Origin: Gammaproteobacteria bacterium
GTDB lineage: Bacteria > Pseudomonadota > Gammaproteobacteria > Burkholderiales > Rhodocyclaceae
Assembly: GCA_018825305.1 (NCBI GenBank)
Contig: JAHJEO010000024.1
Location: forward strand, 124,001-188,000
Direction of reading: 5' to 3'
Length of the DNA stretch: 64,000 bases
This document shows, in pieces, positions 28,316-37,014 of the stretch. The notes beneath the pieces were generated by a model that saw nothing but the letters and a program-made list of their open reading frames with translations, was not told where the DNA came from and did no database searches. Position 1 is the first letter of the stretch. Every line of letters begins with the position of its first letter. A program made the position numbers and the translations under genes.

Positions 28316-29695
28316 TTACTTGAAGTCGTAGCGGGCCTTGAGGCCGACGACATAGCGATCGTAGTTGAACAGGCCGACATTGGATTGCTGCGCCATCGCA
28401 GCCGCCTCCATGCGCAAGGTCAATTCGCGCGAATAGGAGTAGGCGAGCGACATGTCCAGCGTCGCCATCTGGTCGTTGCGCTTGGCAGCGCCGCCGACAA
28501 AGGTCGCCTTGTAGTGGTTGTCCTGGAACCCCAGGCCCATCGCCAGGCCCCACTTCGGCGCCGGGGTCAGGCTCAGGCCGATCTTTGCGCCATAGATGTC
28601 GCGCGACAGATCCTTGCGCCCGGTGCTGTTCTCCTCGTTCCCCACGTTGGCCGTCAGGCTCAGGACCGGGAGATATTCCATGTTGAAGCTGCGCGTCCAG
28701 CCCGCGGTGAGCGCAGTGAAGGTCGAATCCCTGACGGGGCGCGGAAACTCGGTCCGGACCTTGGCGCCCGACTTGTTGAGGGTCGTGTATACCTGCACCT
28801 CGCGATAGTCCAGTTGCGCGTACTGCGCCCCGACCGAGAAGCGGTTGAACTGGTCGTATTGGTGCTGCCAGTCGCCGAAGAGGCTGGCCGTCGTCAGATA
28901 GTTCTGCGTTTCGGCCGAGATGTAGGCCCCGGAATAGCCGAGGCCGACCTTGTACAGGTTGCTGTCACGCAGCAGGCTGATGCCCCCCGAGCCGCCAAGA
29001 TTGACCTGGTTGAACTGGTCATAGGCATTTCTGTGCTGGAAGCGCCCGTCGAAACCAAGCCCGCCGAAAGCGGCGACCCCGGCGGCGACCGGGTAGGTTC
29101 CCTGCACGCCGCCCGCCAGCGAAGTATGCGAATCGGCGGACTTTGCCATCACCGACAATGGCGACAACACCAGCGTGCCGCCACCGGGAATGGAGAACGA
29201 GGAGCCGCCGGGAATCCCCGAGTTGATGTTGGTGTCGTAACCCAGGCCAGCCTCAAGGTAGCCAGTCGCCGTCGGCGTGTAGCGCCCCTCGCGCGCCTTG
29301 ATCGCATCGAGGAAGCGCTCGGCGGCAACCTTTTCGGTGCCGGCGGCATCGACCAGCAACTGCTGGAACTCCTCGCGCGCCCGCTGGTCCTCGCCGAGCA
29401 CATAGTAGCCGCGCGCCAGCTGGAATCGCGCCGAGCGGTTGTCGGGAAAACTCAGCAGGTAGCGCTCCAGGGCCAGCACGCCCTCGCCGGCATGACCGGC
29501 GTCGATGGCTGCGATGCCATAGAAGAAGTCGAAAACAGGATTGCCCAGTTGGTCGGGGCTGGCCCGGCCAAGGTTGTAGGCCTCGATTGGCTTCTTTTGT
29601 TCCAGCAAAGCCCTGACGTCGTCCGCTGGCGCCGCCTGCGCGACGCCAGACACGACAATGGCGCCGACCAGCGCCGCCAAAATGGATTTTTTCAT
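28316..29695 (-). CDS. TPR plus outer-membrane barrel protein, Slam-like (DUF560-like)
   Basis: This 459-residue outer-membrane protein has a signal peptide (MKKSILAALVGAIVVSGVAQA). It has about 110 residues of TPR-type helices (FDFFYGIAAIDAGHAGEGVL, ARFQLARGYYVLGEDQRAREEF), then about 320 residues of barrel strands beginning GYLEAGLGYDTNINSG and ending GLKARYDFK. This order is that of the Slam family, which moves lipoproteins or soluble cargo to the cell surface. The next gene encodes a signal-peptide protein with a possible C-terminal barrel, a plausible cargo. The start is the ATG at 29695 with GGGGG upstream. Assignment as Slam is inferred from architecture; it could be another TPR-barrel protein. 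Confidence 0.75.
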   Translation of the reverse strand: MKKSILAALVGAIVVSGVAQAAPADDVRALLEQKKPIEAYNLGRASPDQLGNPVFDFFYGIAAIDAGHAGEGVLALERYLLSFPDNRSARFQLARGYYVLGEDQRAREEFQQLLVDAAGTEKVAAERFLDAIKAREGRYTPTATGYLEAGLGYDTNINSGIPGGSSFSIPGGGTLVLSPLSVMAKSADSHTSLAGGVQGTYPVAAGVAAFGGLGFDGRFQHRNAYDQFNQVNLGGSGGISLLRDSNLYKVGLGYSGAYISAETQNYLTTASLFGDWQHQYDQFNRFSVGAQYAQLDYREVQVYTTLNKSGAKVRTEFPRPVRDSTFTALTAGWTRSFNMEYLPVLSLTANVGNEENSTGRKDLSRDIYGAKIGLSLTPAPKWGLAMGLGFQDNHYKATFVGGAAKRNDQMATLDMSLAYSYSRELTLRMEAAAMAQQSNVGLFNYDRYVVGLKARYDFK

Positions 29696-29802
29696 TTGTG
29701 CCCCCAATGACTACAGCCCGCGTTTCGCGGCATCGAAGGTGATGCTATACCCATTTTCGCTACGCGGCCATACCCCTTGTTGCGGGTTCGCAACAGCACT
29801 GC

Positions 29803-31014
29803 CTACGTCGTCGCCCAGAGCTCGTCCAGGTTTTTGATGCCCCATGTCGCGGCATCCTCGCGGCCGACGATCTTCTCGTTGGTGCCGGGACGGGAAAGGT
29901 CGATCGCCTCGGGCGGGACATAGACATTCGACTTGGTCGAGAAGAAAGCCTTGACCCGCGGTGCCAGCAGCGATTTTTCCGATTGCTCGACCACCACAGC
30001 CAGGCGGCCGGACGTCAGCTTGACCAGGGAGCCGGTCGGGTAGATGCCGATGCTCTTGACGAAAGCCTGAAAGACGCGGGCATCGAAATGCCCTTTCGAC
30101 CATTCCGTCATCTTGCGGATCGACTCGGCCGGATCCCAGCCGGCCTTATAGGGGCGGTTCGAGGTGATGGCGTCATAGACATCGCAGACCGCGCCCATCT
30201 TGGCGTGAAGGCTGATCTTGTCGTCCGCCAGCCGGTGGGGATAGCCGCTGCCGTCGACCTTCTCGTGATGATGCAGGCAAACGTCGAGCACGATGGCGCT
30301 GGCGCTCTTGCCCTCGACCAGCAAGCGGTGGCCTTCGACCGGGTGGCTCTTGATGATGGTGAATTCCTCGTCGGTGAGCTTGCCCGGCTTGTTGAGGACC
30401 TCCATCGGCATCAGCGCCTTGCCCAGGTCGTGCAGCAGGCCGGCCATGCCGGCCTCGCGCGTTTCCTTCTCGTCGAGATTCAGCTGCCGCGCCAGCGCCA
30501 CCATCAGGGCGCAGACGGCGACGGAATGCATGTAGGTGTAGTCGTCGGCGGTCTTGAGCCGGGCCAGGCTGATGAGCGCACCGGGGTTGCGCAGCACCGA
30601 CGAAGAAATCTCGTCGACCAGGGCGCCGGCGGCGGAGGCCGAGATGGCATTGCCCATCCGCACTTCCTGGAACATGGAGACCACGGCCGCCTTGCCATTG
30701 GCGCATATCCTGGCGGCACGCTTGACCTCCTCGGCCATCGGTACCGGCTTCGGCGTCTGGTCCCGCTCGGCTACCTGAAGCAACGTCTCTGTCACGGCCT
30801 GCTCGGCCTGCACCTTGGTGGTGCCGGGCACGTCGAGGCCCTTGGCGACGTCGATCCAGACTTCGGTGATGCCGCTGTCGAGAATCCGGCCGACATCGGC
30901 AGGGTCGGTGAGCGTGAACTTGGTGCGCCAGAACGGATGCTCCATCCACGACCCGCAAAGCTCGTGCAGATGCATGCCCAGTTGCAGGTCCTTGGCGTTG
31001 ATTTTCTTGAGCAC
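29803..31014 (-). CDS. HD-GYP domain cyclic-di-GMP phosphodiesterase
   Basis: This 403-residue cytoplasmic enzyme is expected to hydrolyse c-di-GMP to GMP. The N-terminal domain (MLKKINAKDLQLGMHLHEL, GITEVWIDVAKG) is DUF3391. The HD-GYP domain has HSVAVCALMVALAR, the HD pair GLLHDLGKALMP, and HHHEKVDGSGYPHRL with the GYP signature, then DVYDAITSNRPYK. All metal ligands appear present. It opposes the two GGDEF cyclases of this window. A small perfect hairpin (GTTGCG-GGTT-CGCAAC, 29779-29794) lies after its stop, without a T-run. Confidence 0.93.
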   Translation of the reverse strand: MLKKINAKDLQLGMHLHELCGSWMEHPFWRTKFTLTDPADVGRILDSGITEVWIDVAKGLDVPGTTKVQAEQAVTETLLQVAERDQTPKPVPMAEEVKRAARICANGKAAVVSMFQEVRMGNAISASAAGALVDEISSSVLRNPGALISLARLKTADDYTYMHSVAVCALMVALARQLNLDEKETREAGMAGLLHDLGKALMPMEVLNKPGKLTDEEFTIIKSHPVEGHRLLVEGKSASAIVLDVCLHHHEKVDGSGYPHRLADDKISLHAKMGAVCDVYDAITSNRPYKAGWDPAESIRKMTEWSKGHFDARVFQAFVKSIGIYPTGSLVKLTSGRLAVVVEQSEKSLLAPRVKAFFSTKSNVYVPPEAIDLSRPGTNEKIVGREDAATWGIKNLDELWATT

Positions 31015-31153
31015 GATGGGGCCAACGGATGAGGGTTGCGAACGCCCATTCTATGGCAATCCGCTGGTCCCGGCCGGCCCTGCTGCAGGAAAGGTCGCCC
31101 GGCCCGCGTGATAAACTCGCGGCCCCCGAATCACCCTGGCGACCACCTCGCCC

Positions 31154-31978
31154 ATGGACCCAACCCTGCTGCTGCACGCGCTGATCCTCGGCATCGTCGA
31201 GGGCCTGACCGAGTTCCTGCCCGTCTCCTCCACCGGCCACCTGATCCTCGCCGGCGACCTGCTCGGCTTCAACGACGAGCGTGGCAAGCTGTTCGAGATC
31301 GTCATCCAGTCCGGCGCCATCCTTGCCGTCTGCTGGGAATACCGGCAACGGCTGGCAGCCGTGATCGGCGGCCTGCCACGCGAGCCGGCGGCGCAGCGTT
31401 TCGTTCTCAACCTGTTCATCGCCTTCCTGCCGCTGGCCATCCTTGGCCTGCTGTTCGGCAAGATCATCAAGGCAACGCTGTTCAACCCGGTGGCGGTGGC
31501 GACGGCATTCATCGTCGGCGCCTTCGTCATCCTCTGGGCCGAGAAGCGCGAGCACACCATCCGCATCGAAAGCGTCGACGACCTGTCGCCGATCGATGCG
31601 CTCAAGCTCGGCCTGGCCCAGGCCTGCGCACTGATCCCCGGCACCTCGCGTTCGGGCGCCACCATCATCGGCGGCCTGCTGTTCGGCCTCTCGCGCAAGG
31701 CCGCCACCGAGTTCTCCTTCTTCCTCGCCATCCCGACGCTGCTCGCCGCAACCGCCTATCAGCTCTACAAGGAGCGCCACCTGCTGTCGGCAGACGATCT
31801 CGGCATGTGGGCGGTGGGCTTCGTCGCCGCCTTCGCTTCGGCCTTTCTCTGCGTGCGCTGGTTGCTGCGCTACATCAGCAGCCACGACTTCACGATCTTC
31901 GCCTGGTATCGCATCGCCTTCGGTATAGCGGTGCTTGTCACCTGGCAATTCGGGCTGGTCAACTGGACCGCCCCCTGA
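31154..31978 (+). CDS. uppP: Undecaprenyl-diphosphatase UppP (BacA)
   Basis: This 274-residue membrane phosphatase recycles undecaprenyl diphosphate for cell-wall synthesis; overproduction gives bacitracin resistance in relatives. The two signature motifs are [17 protein letters not shown] (residues 15-31) and [21 protein letters not shown], and about seven to eight hydrophobic helices are seen. It is divergent from the HD-GYP gene across 139 bases and runs directly into yqiA, whose GTG is one base past its stop. Confidence 0.97.
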   Translation: MDPTLLLHALILGIVEGLTEFLPVSSTGHLILAGDLLGFNDERGKLFEIVIQSGAILAVCWEYRQRLAAVIGGLPREPAAQRFVLNLFIAFLPLAILGLLFGKIIKATLFNPVAVATAFIVGAFVILWAEKREHTIRIESVDDLSPIDALKLGLAQACALIPGTSRSGATIIGGLLFGLSRKAATEFSFFLAIPTLLAATAYQLYKERHLLSADDLGMWAVGFVAAFASAFLCVRWLLRYISSHDFTIFAWYRIAFGIAVLVTWQFGLVNWTAP

Positions 31979-31979
31979 C

Positions 31980-32555
31980 GTGATTCTCTATTTGCACGGT
32001 TTCACCAGCGGGCCGCAATCGATGAAAGCCCGGATACTGGGCGAGCGCGCGGCGCAGCGCGATCGCGAATTCGTCTGCCCGCAGTTGCCGCACTCGCCCA
32101 AAGCAGCCATCGCCCTTGCCGAGACGTTGATTTCCGAAAAAGTCGGCGCGGGCGGCACGGCGGCAGTAGTCGGTTCCTCCCTCGGCGGCTACTACGCCAC
32201 ATACCTCGCCGAGAAGCACCGCCTGCGGGCGGTGCTGGTCAATCCCGCCGTGGTTGCCCATGTCGCGCTGGAGCAATTCATCGGCCCGCAGCAGAACCTC
32301 TACAGCGGCGAGCACTTCGACTTCACCCGTGAGCACATCGCCGAACTGCGCGCGCTGGAAGTGCCGCGTCTCTCCCATCCCGAAAACTTCTGGCTGCTGG
32401 TCGAGACCGGCGACGAAGTGCTCGACTACCGCCAGGCCGTGGCCCGCTATGCCGGCGCCCGCCAGACCATCATCAAGGGCGGCGACCACAGCTTCACGCG
32501 CTGGGCCGACTGCCTCGACCAAGTGATTGCATACACCGATGAACATCCTGTTTGA
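31980..32555 (+). CDS. yqiA: YqiA/YcfP-type alpha/beta-hydrolase esterase
   Basis: This 191-residue esterase-like hydrolase starts at GTG 31980 (VILYLHGFTSGPQSMKAR), giving the canonical N-terminal HGF oxyanion motif. The nucleophile elbow is VVGSSLGGYYA, the acid lies in VETGDEVLDYR and the His in IKGGDHSFTRW. The physiological substrate of the family is unknown; E. coli YqiA cleaves short acyl esters. Its end overlaps the RNB gene by 17 bases. A near-copy of the 17-mer repeat (32139-32155, one mismatch) encodes KVGAGG. Confidence 0.88.
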   Translation: MILYLHGFTSGPQSMKARILGERAAQRDREFVCPQLPHSPKAAIALAETLISEKVGAGGTAAVVGSSLGGYYATYLAEKHRLRAVLVNPAVVAHVALEQFIGPQQNLYSGEHFDFTREHIAELRALEVPRLSHPENFWLLVETGDEVLDYRQAVARYAGARQTIIKGGDHSFTRWADCLDQVIAYTDEHPV

Positions 32556-34482
32556 AGAAGACGGCGCCTTCAAGGCCGGCGTCGTGCTCGCCGACAACAC
32601 CGCCTCGCTGCAAGTGGAACTGCCCTCGGGCAAGCGCTCCAAGGTCAAGGCCGCCAACGTGCTGCTGCGCTTCGAGGCCCCGCCGCCGGCGGAACTGATC
32701 GAGTGCGCCGAAGCCCAGGCCGGCGCAATCGACACCGACTTCCTGTGGGAGGTCTGTCCGGACGGCGAATTCGGTTTCGAGGAGCTGGCGACCGATTATG
32801 TCGGCGCCAGGCCAATGCCGGTCGAGGCTGCTGCCGTGCTGCTGCGCCTGCACTCGGCACCGATCTATTTTCATCGCAAGGGCCGCGGCCGCTTCCGCAA
32901 GGCGCCGCCCGAAATCCTGCAGGCGGCGCTGGCCGGGCTGGAGAAGAAACGGCAGGTCGCGCTGACCATCGAACGCATGGCCGGCGAGCTCAAGGCCGGC
33001 ACGCTGCCCACCGAGTTTGCGCCGCTGCTGCGCGAACTGCTCTACAAGCCGGACCGCAACAAGCCCGAGACCAAGGCGCTCGAAGCCGCTTGCGCCGAGA
33101 CCGCGCAATCGGTGCCGCGCTTGCTGGAGAAATGCGGCGGCATCAGCGACACCCACGAGTACCACCTCGGCCGCTTCCTCTTCGAATATTTCCCGCAGGG
33201 CAAGGGCGGCACCGGCTTCGGCGAGTTCGCCCCGCCGGCCGGGCAACAAGAAGAACTGCCCGAAGCCAATGTGCGCGCCTTCTCCATCGACGACGCCCAC
33301 ACCACGGAAATCGACGATGCCTTCTCGCTGGTTTCGCTGGCAGATGGCGGCATGCGCGTCGGCATCCACATCGCCGCGCCGGGGCTGGGCATCGCGCCCG
33401 ATTCCGACCTCGGCCGCATCGCCCGCAACCGGCTGTCCACCGTCTACATGCCGGGGCGCAAGATCACCATGCTGCCGGAGGACGTGGTCGAGCGCTTCAC
33501 CCTCGCTGCCGGCCACACCGTGCCGGCCGTCTCGCTCTACCTTGACGTCGCCGCCGACCTGCGCATCCTCGCCAGCGAAACCAGGCTGGAACGTGTTCCG
33601 GTCGTCGCCAACCTGCGGCATCACGACATCGAGCCGCTATTCAACGAGGAAACGCTGGCCGATGATGGGCCGGGCCTGCCCGACTTCCCCTTCCGCGACG
33701 AGCTGAAGCGGCTATGGGAACTCGCCACGGTGCTCGAGGCCGGGCGCGGCGCAGCGGGCAAGCAGAACCGCAAGGACTACAACTTCGTCGTCGATTGGTC
33801 GGCCGCCACGGCACAGGGCACGGGCCGCATCGCCATCGACGAGCGACAGCGCGGCAGCCCGCTCGACACTCTGGTGGCCGAGCTGATGATCGTCGCCAAT
33901 TCGACCTGGGGCGGCCTGCTGCGCGACGCCAAGGTCGCCGCCATCTACCGCGCCCAAACTGCCTTCAAGACCCGCATGACCACCGTCGCCGCGCCGCACG
34001 AAGGGCTCGGCGTCGATTGCTATGCCTGGTCGAGTTCGCCGCTGCGCCGCCATGTCGACCTCATCAACCAGTGGCAGCTGATCGCCCACCTGCGCAACGA
34101 GACACCACCCTATACCGCGAAGTCGGCCGACCTGCTCGCCGCGCTGCGCGACTTCGAGCTGACCTACGCCGCCTACGCCGAGTTCCAGCGCGACATGGAG
34201 CGCTACTGGTGCCTGCGCTGGCTGGCGCAGGAGGGTGAGCGCACGGTAGAGGCCGCCTTCATCAAGGAAAGCCTGGCGCGACTCGACCGCATTCCGCTGG
34301 TGGTCAAGACCATGTCGCTGCCCGATCTGCCGCGGGGCACGCGGGTACGTCTGGCCGTCGACGCCATCGACCTGCTGGGCGCCGAGATCACCGTGCGCTA
34401 TCTCGAATCGCTGGAATTGCCGCCACAGGCCGCCCCTGATGCGGCGATCGACGAAGCCGGGGAGGCCGAGGCCGCGGGTTAA
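32539..34482 (+). CDS. RNB-domain 3'-5' exoribonuclease (RNase II/R family)
   Basis: This 647-residue ribonuclease has a catalytic RNB domain whose Asp cluster is visible in FSIDDAHTTEIDDAFSL. It is followed by GIHIAAPGLGIAPDSDLGRIARNR, STVYMPGRKITMLPE, and YAWSSSPLRRHVDLINQWQL, which contains the conserved RRxxD region. The N-terminal third is not a classical cold-shock domain but begins with an SH3-like MNILFEEDGAFKAGVVL. It is shorter than RNase R and resembles the betaproteobacterial RNB proteins. The start is the ATG at 32539; the same frame opens 12 bases earlier without a better site. Confidence 0.88.
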   Translation: MNILFEEDGAFKAGVVLADNTASLQVELPSGKRSKVKAANVLLRFEAPPPAELIECAEAQAGAIDTDFLWEVCPDGEFGFEELATDYVGARPMPVEAAAVLLRLHSAPIYFHRKGRGRFRKAPPEILQAALAGLEKKRQVALTIERMAGELKAGTLPTEFAPLLRELLYKPDRNKPETKALEAACAETAQSVPRLLEKCGGISDTHEYHLGRFLFEYFPQGKGGTGFGEFAPPAGQQEELPEANVRAFSIDDAHTTEIDDAFSLVSLADGGMRVGIHIAAPGLGIAPDSDLGRIARNRLSTVYMPGRKITMLPEDVVERFTLAAGHTVPAVSLYLDVAADLRILASETRLERVPVVANLRHHDIEPLFNEETLADDGPGLPDFPFRDELKRLWELATVLEAGRGAAGKQNRKDYNFVVDWSAATAQGTGRIAIDERQRGSPLDTLVAELMIVANSTWGGLLRDAKVAAIYRAQTAFKTRMTTVAAPHEGLGVDCYAWSSSPLRRHVDLINQWQLIAHLRNETPPYTAKSADLLAALRDFELTYAAYAEFQRDMERYWCLRWLAQEGERTVEAAFIKESLARLDRIPLVVKTMSLPDLPRGTRVRLAVDAIDLLGAEITVRYLESLELPPQAAPDAAIDEAGEAEAAG

Positions 34483-34491
34483 AATTATCCG

Positions 34492-35385
34492 ATGGTGAAG
34501 CTGTCGTTATCGAATCTCTCCTTCGGCGATTTTGTTGCAGCACATAGTCTTGCACTTGGCATTACAGTTTCGGTGCTACTGCATGGCACGACGCTGTCTG
34601 TCAATTTCGTTTTCCCTGGCACGCCAGCTACCAAGGAACGCGCCCTCGACGTCATCCTCGTCAATAGCAAGAGCACCACCCGGCCGACCAATGTCCAGGC
34701 CAAGGCCCAGGCCAACCTCGACGGCGGCGGCAATACCGACGAGGATCGTCGCGCCACCACGCCGCTGCCGGTGTCGAAGCAGACCAAGGAAGGCGACAGC
34801 CTGGTCGACGCCAAGCGCCGCGTCGCCCAGCTCGAAGCGCAGCAGCGCGAGATGATGACGCAGCTCAAGAGCCCAAAGGCCACGGCGGCGGCGGCCAAGC
34901 ACAACGACCCGATACCGCCGGCGCCGCTGACGCCGCCCAATGTCTCCGGCCTCGACCTCGCCAGCAGCGCCATGGCGGTGGCCCGGCTCGAAGGCCAGAT
35001 CGCCCGCAACATCGAGGAATACAACAAGCGCCCGCGCAAGAAGTTCATCGGCGCCCGCACCGAGGAGTACCGCTTCGCCCAGTATGTCGAGGACTGGCGG
35101 CAGAAGGTCGAGCGCATCGGCAACCTCAACTATCCCGAAGCCGCGCGCGGCAAGATGTACGGCAGCCTGGTGCTGACGGTGATCATCAAGGCTGACGGCA
35201 CGCTCGAGCGTGTCGACATCAACCGGCCGTCGGCGCACAAGGTGCTCGACGACACGGCGCGGCGCATCGTGCAGATGGCCTCGCCCTACGCGCCCTTCCC
35301 CTCGAACATCGCGCGCGACACCGACATCCTCGAAATCACGCGCACCTGGACCTTCACCAGCGCCGACCAGCTGCGCTCGGACTGA
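34492..35385 (+). CDS. tonB: TonB-like energy transducer protein
   Basis: This 297-residue inner-membrane protein has one N-terminal membrane span (SLALGITVSVLLHGTTLSVNFVF, about residues 19-41) and a periplasmic linker with proline patches (PIPPAPLTPPNVSG) and a coiled-coil-like stretch (AKRRVAQLEAQQREMMTQL). A C-terminal TonB domain follows (NYPEAARGKMYGSLVLTVIIKADGTLERVDINRPS). It should pass proton-motive force to outer-membrane receptors. No exbBD or receptor gene is nearby. The gene is followed directly by intercistronic repeat copy A, which leads into aroE. Confidence 0.85.
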   Translation: MVKLSLSNLSFGDFVAAHSLALGITVSVLLHGTTLSVNFVFPGTPATKERALDVILVNSKSTTRPTNVQAKAQANLDGGGNTDEDRRATTPLPVSKQTKEGDSLVDAKRRVAQLEAQQREMMTQLKSPKATAAAAKHNDPIPPAPLTPPNVSGLDLASSAMAVARLEGQIARNIEEYNKRPRKKFIGARTEEYRFAQYVEDWRQKVERIGNLNYPEAARGKMYGSLVLTVIIKADGTLERVDINRPSAHKVLDDTARRIVQMASPYAPFPSNIARDTDILEITRTWTFTSADQLRSD

Positions 35386-35389
35386 TGAT

Positions 35390-35467
35390 ATGGCCCCCAC
35401 GCTCACATTCGTTCGCTGCCCCCACTGGGGGCGCATGACCTCTTGGGGCGGCCCGGCGAGGTCATGA
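35390..35467 (+). repeat. Intercistronic coupling repeat, copy A (tonB-aroE)
   Basis: This 78-base element fills the gap between tonB and aroE. Its ATG (35390) opens four bases after the tonB stop and encodes a 25-residue frame ([15 protein letters not shown]...) whose TGA (35465-35467) overlaps the aroE ATG (ATGA). It contains CCCCC-ACT-GGGGG and a second stem CATGACCTC (35434-35442)/GAGGTCATG (35458-35466) around a TTGGGGCGGCCCGGC loop. The second stem includes the aroE start codon. It is the most diverged copy of the three. Confidence 0.8.
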
Positions 35468-36261
35468 CCGACCGCTACGCCGTCTTCGGCAACCCGATAG
35501 GACACTCGAAGTCACCCCGCATCCACGCGCTGTTCGCGCAGCAGACTGGTCAGGACATGGACTACGCGGCGATCCTTGCCTCGGTCGATGGCTTCGCGGC
35601 GAGCATTCGTGACTTCGTCGCAGGCGGCGGCCGCGGCGCCAATGTCACCGTCCCCTTCAAGGAAGAGGCCTTCCGCCTCGCCACCGAACTGACGCCACGC
35701 GCCCAGGCAGCCGGCGCGGTCAATACGCTGAGCTTTGACAGCGGACGGATTCGTGGCGACAACACCGACGGCGCGGGCCTGGTGCGCGACATCGCGGCCA
35801 ATCGCGGGGCAACCATCGCCGGCAGCCGCGTCCTGATTCTCGGCGCTGGCGGCGCGGCGCGCGGGGTGATCCTGCCGCTTCTGGAACAGCAGCCCGCCGC
35901 GGTTTTCGTCGCCAACCGCACGGCGGAAAAAGCCGCCGGACTCGCCACGACCTTCGCGGTCGGCGGTGGCGGTTTCGACGCACTGGCCGGCCGCGCCTTC
36001 GACCTCGTGATCAACGCTACCTCTGCAGGGCTGGCCGATGCCGCCCTGCCGCTGCCGGCAGCCGTGTTCGCCCCCGGCTGCCTCGCCTACGAAATGCTCT
36101 ACGGCCGCGACACGCCTTTCATGGCCCAAGCCAGTGCAGCGGGTGCCACGGTCGCCGACGGACTCGGCATGCTGGTCGAGCAGGCGGCCGAGGCCTTCTT
36201 CGTCTGGCGTGGCGTGCGCCCCGACACGGCGCCGGTACTGGCGGAACTCCGGCAGGGATGA
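35464..36261 (+). CDS. aroE: Shikimate dehydrogenase
   Basis: This 265-residue NADP enzyme reduces 3-dehydroshikimate in aromatic amino-acid synthesis. The N-terminus is [20 protein letters not shown], the catalytic Lys is K66 in [11 protein letters not shown], and its Asp partner is in [10 protein letters not shown]. The NADP loop is [16 protein letters not shown], and [12 protein letters not shown] and [14 protein letters not shown] complete the family pattern. The ATG at 35464 sits in the repeat-A hairpin and overlaps the mini-ORF stop. Its own stop overlaps mtgA (ATGA). Confidence 0.96.
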   Translation: MTDRYAVFGNPIGHSKSPRIHALFAQQTGQDMDYAAILASVDGFAASIRDFVAGGGRGANVTVPFKEEAFRLATELTPRAQAAGAVNTLSFDSGRIRGDNTDGAGLVRDIAANRGATIAGSRVLILGAGGAARGVILPLLEQQPAAVFVANRTAEKAAGLATTFAVGGGGFDALAGRAFDLVINATSAGLADAALPLPAAVFAPGCLAYEMLYGRDTPFMAQASAAGATVADGLGMLVEQAAEAFFVWRGVRPDTAPVLAELRQG

Positions 36262-36953
36262 AGCCTGCGCCAGCCTGGCTCAAGCGCGGCCTGCTGGCGC
36301 TGTTGGCGCTCGTCGTACTCTGGCAGGGCTGGTACGTCGGCTGGGTGGTCTGGTGGAAATGGGCCGACCCCGGCATGACCAGCTTCATGAGCCGTCGCCT
36401 TGACGAACTGCGCGAGAAGAATCCCAAGGTCCAGCTACGCCACCAGTGGGCACCTTACGGCAAGGTGTCCACACATCTGAAGCGCGCGGTGATCGCCGCC
36501 GAAGACGACAAATTCATCGACCACGAGGGCTTCGACTGGGTCGGCATCCAGAAAGCCATCGAGAAGAACCAGAAGAAGGGCAAGGTGGTCGCCGGCGGCT
36601 CGACCATCACCCAGCAACTCGCAAAGAACCTGTTTCTCTCCGCCTCGAAAACGCCCTGGCGCAAGGCACAGGAGGCGGTCATCACCGTCTGGATCGAGTT
36701 GCTGTGGGACAAGCGCCGCATTCTCGAGGTCTACCTCAATGTGGTCGAATGGGGCGAGGGCCTGTTCGGTGCCGAGGCAGCCGCAAAACGCTATTTCGGC
36801 ACCACGGCGGCTGGCCTCGGCGCCGAGCAGGCGGCACGCCTGGCCGTCATGTTGCCGGCACCGCGGCGCCTGGAGAAAAATCCCTATTCCGATTTCATGA
36901 ACGGCCGCACCCAGCTCATTCTCGGCCGCATGCCCCATTCCGAGATTCCCTGA
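36258..36953 (+). CDS. mtgA: Monofunctional peptidoglycan glycosyltransferase MtgA
   Basis: This 231-residue inner-membrane GT51 enzyme polymerises glycan strands from lipid II. It has a membrane anchor ([22 protein letters not shown]), then the GT51 motifs [18 protein letters not shown] (catalytic Glu), [33 protein letters not shown] and [17 protein letters not shown]. There is no transpeptidase domain. The start overlaps the aroE stop (ATGA), an aroE-mtgA pairing also seen in related genomes. Confidence 0.96.
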   Translation: MKPAPAWLKRGLLALLALVVLWQGWYVGWVVWWKWADPGMTSFMSRRLDELREKNPKVQLRHQWAPYGKVSTHLKRAVIAAEDDKFIDHEGFDWVGIQKAIEKNQKKGKVVAGGSTITQQLAKNLFLSASKTPWRKAQEAVITVWIELLWDKRRILEVYLNVVEWGEGLFGAEAAAKRYFGTTAAGLGAEQAARLAVMLPAPRRLEKNPYSDFMNGRTQLILGRMPHSEIP

Positions 36954-37014
36954 CGCACAAGTCGCACCGCAACGACACTTTGGGGAAACTTGAGGGCGTA
37001 GAATCCCTCGCGCC

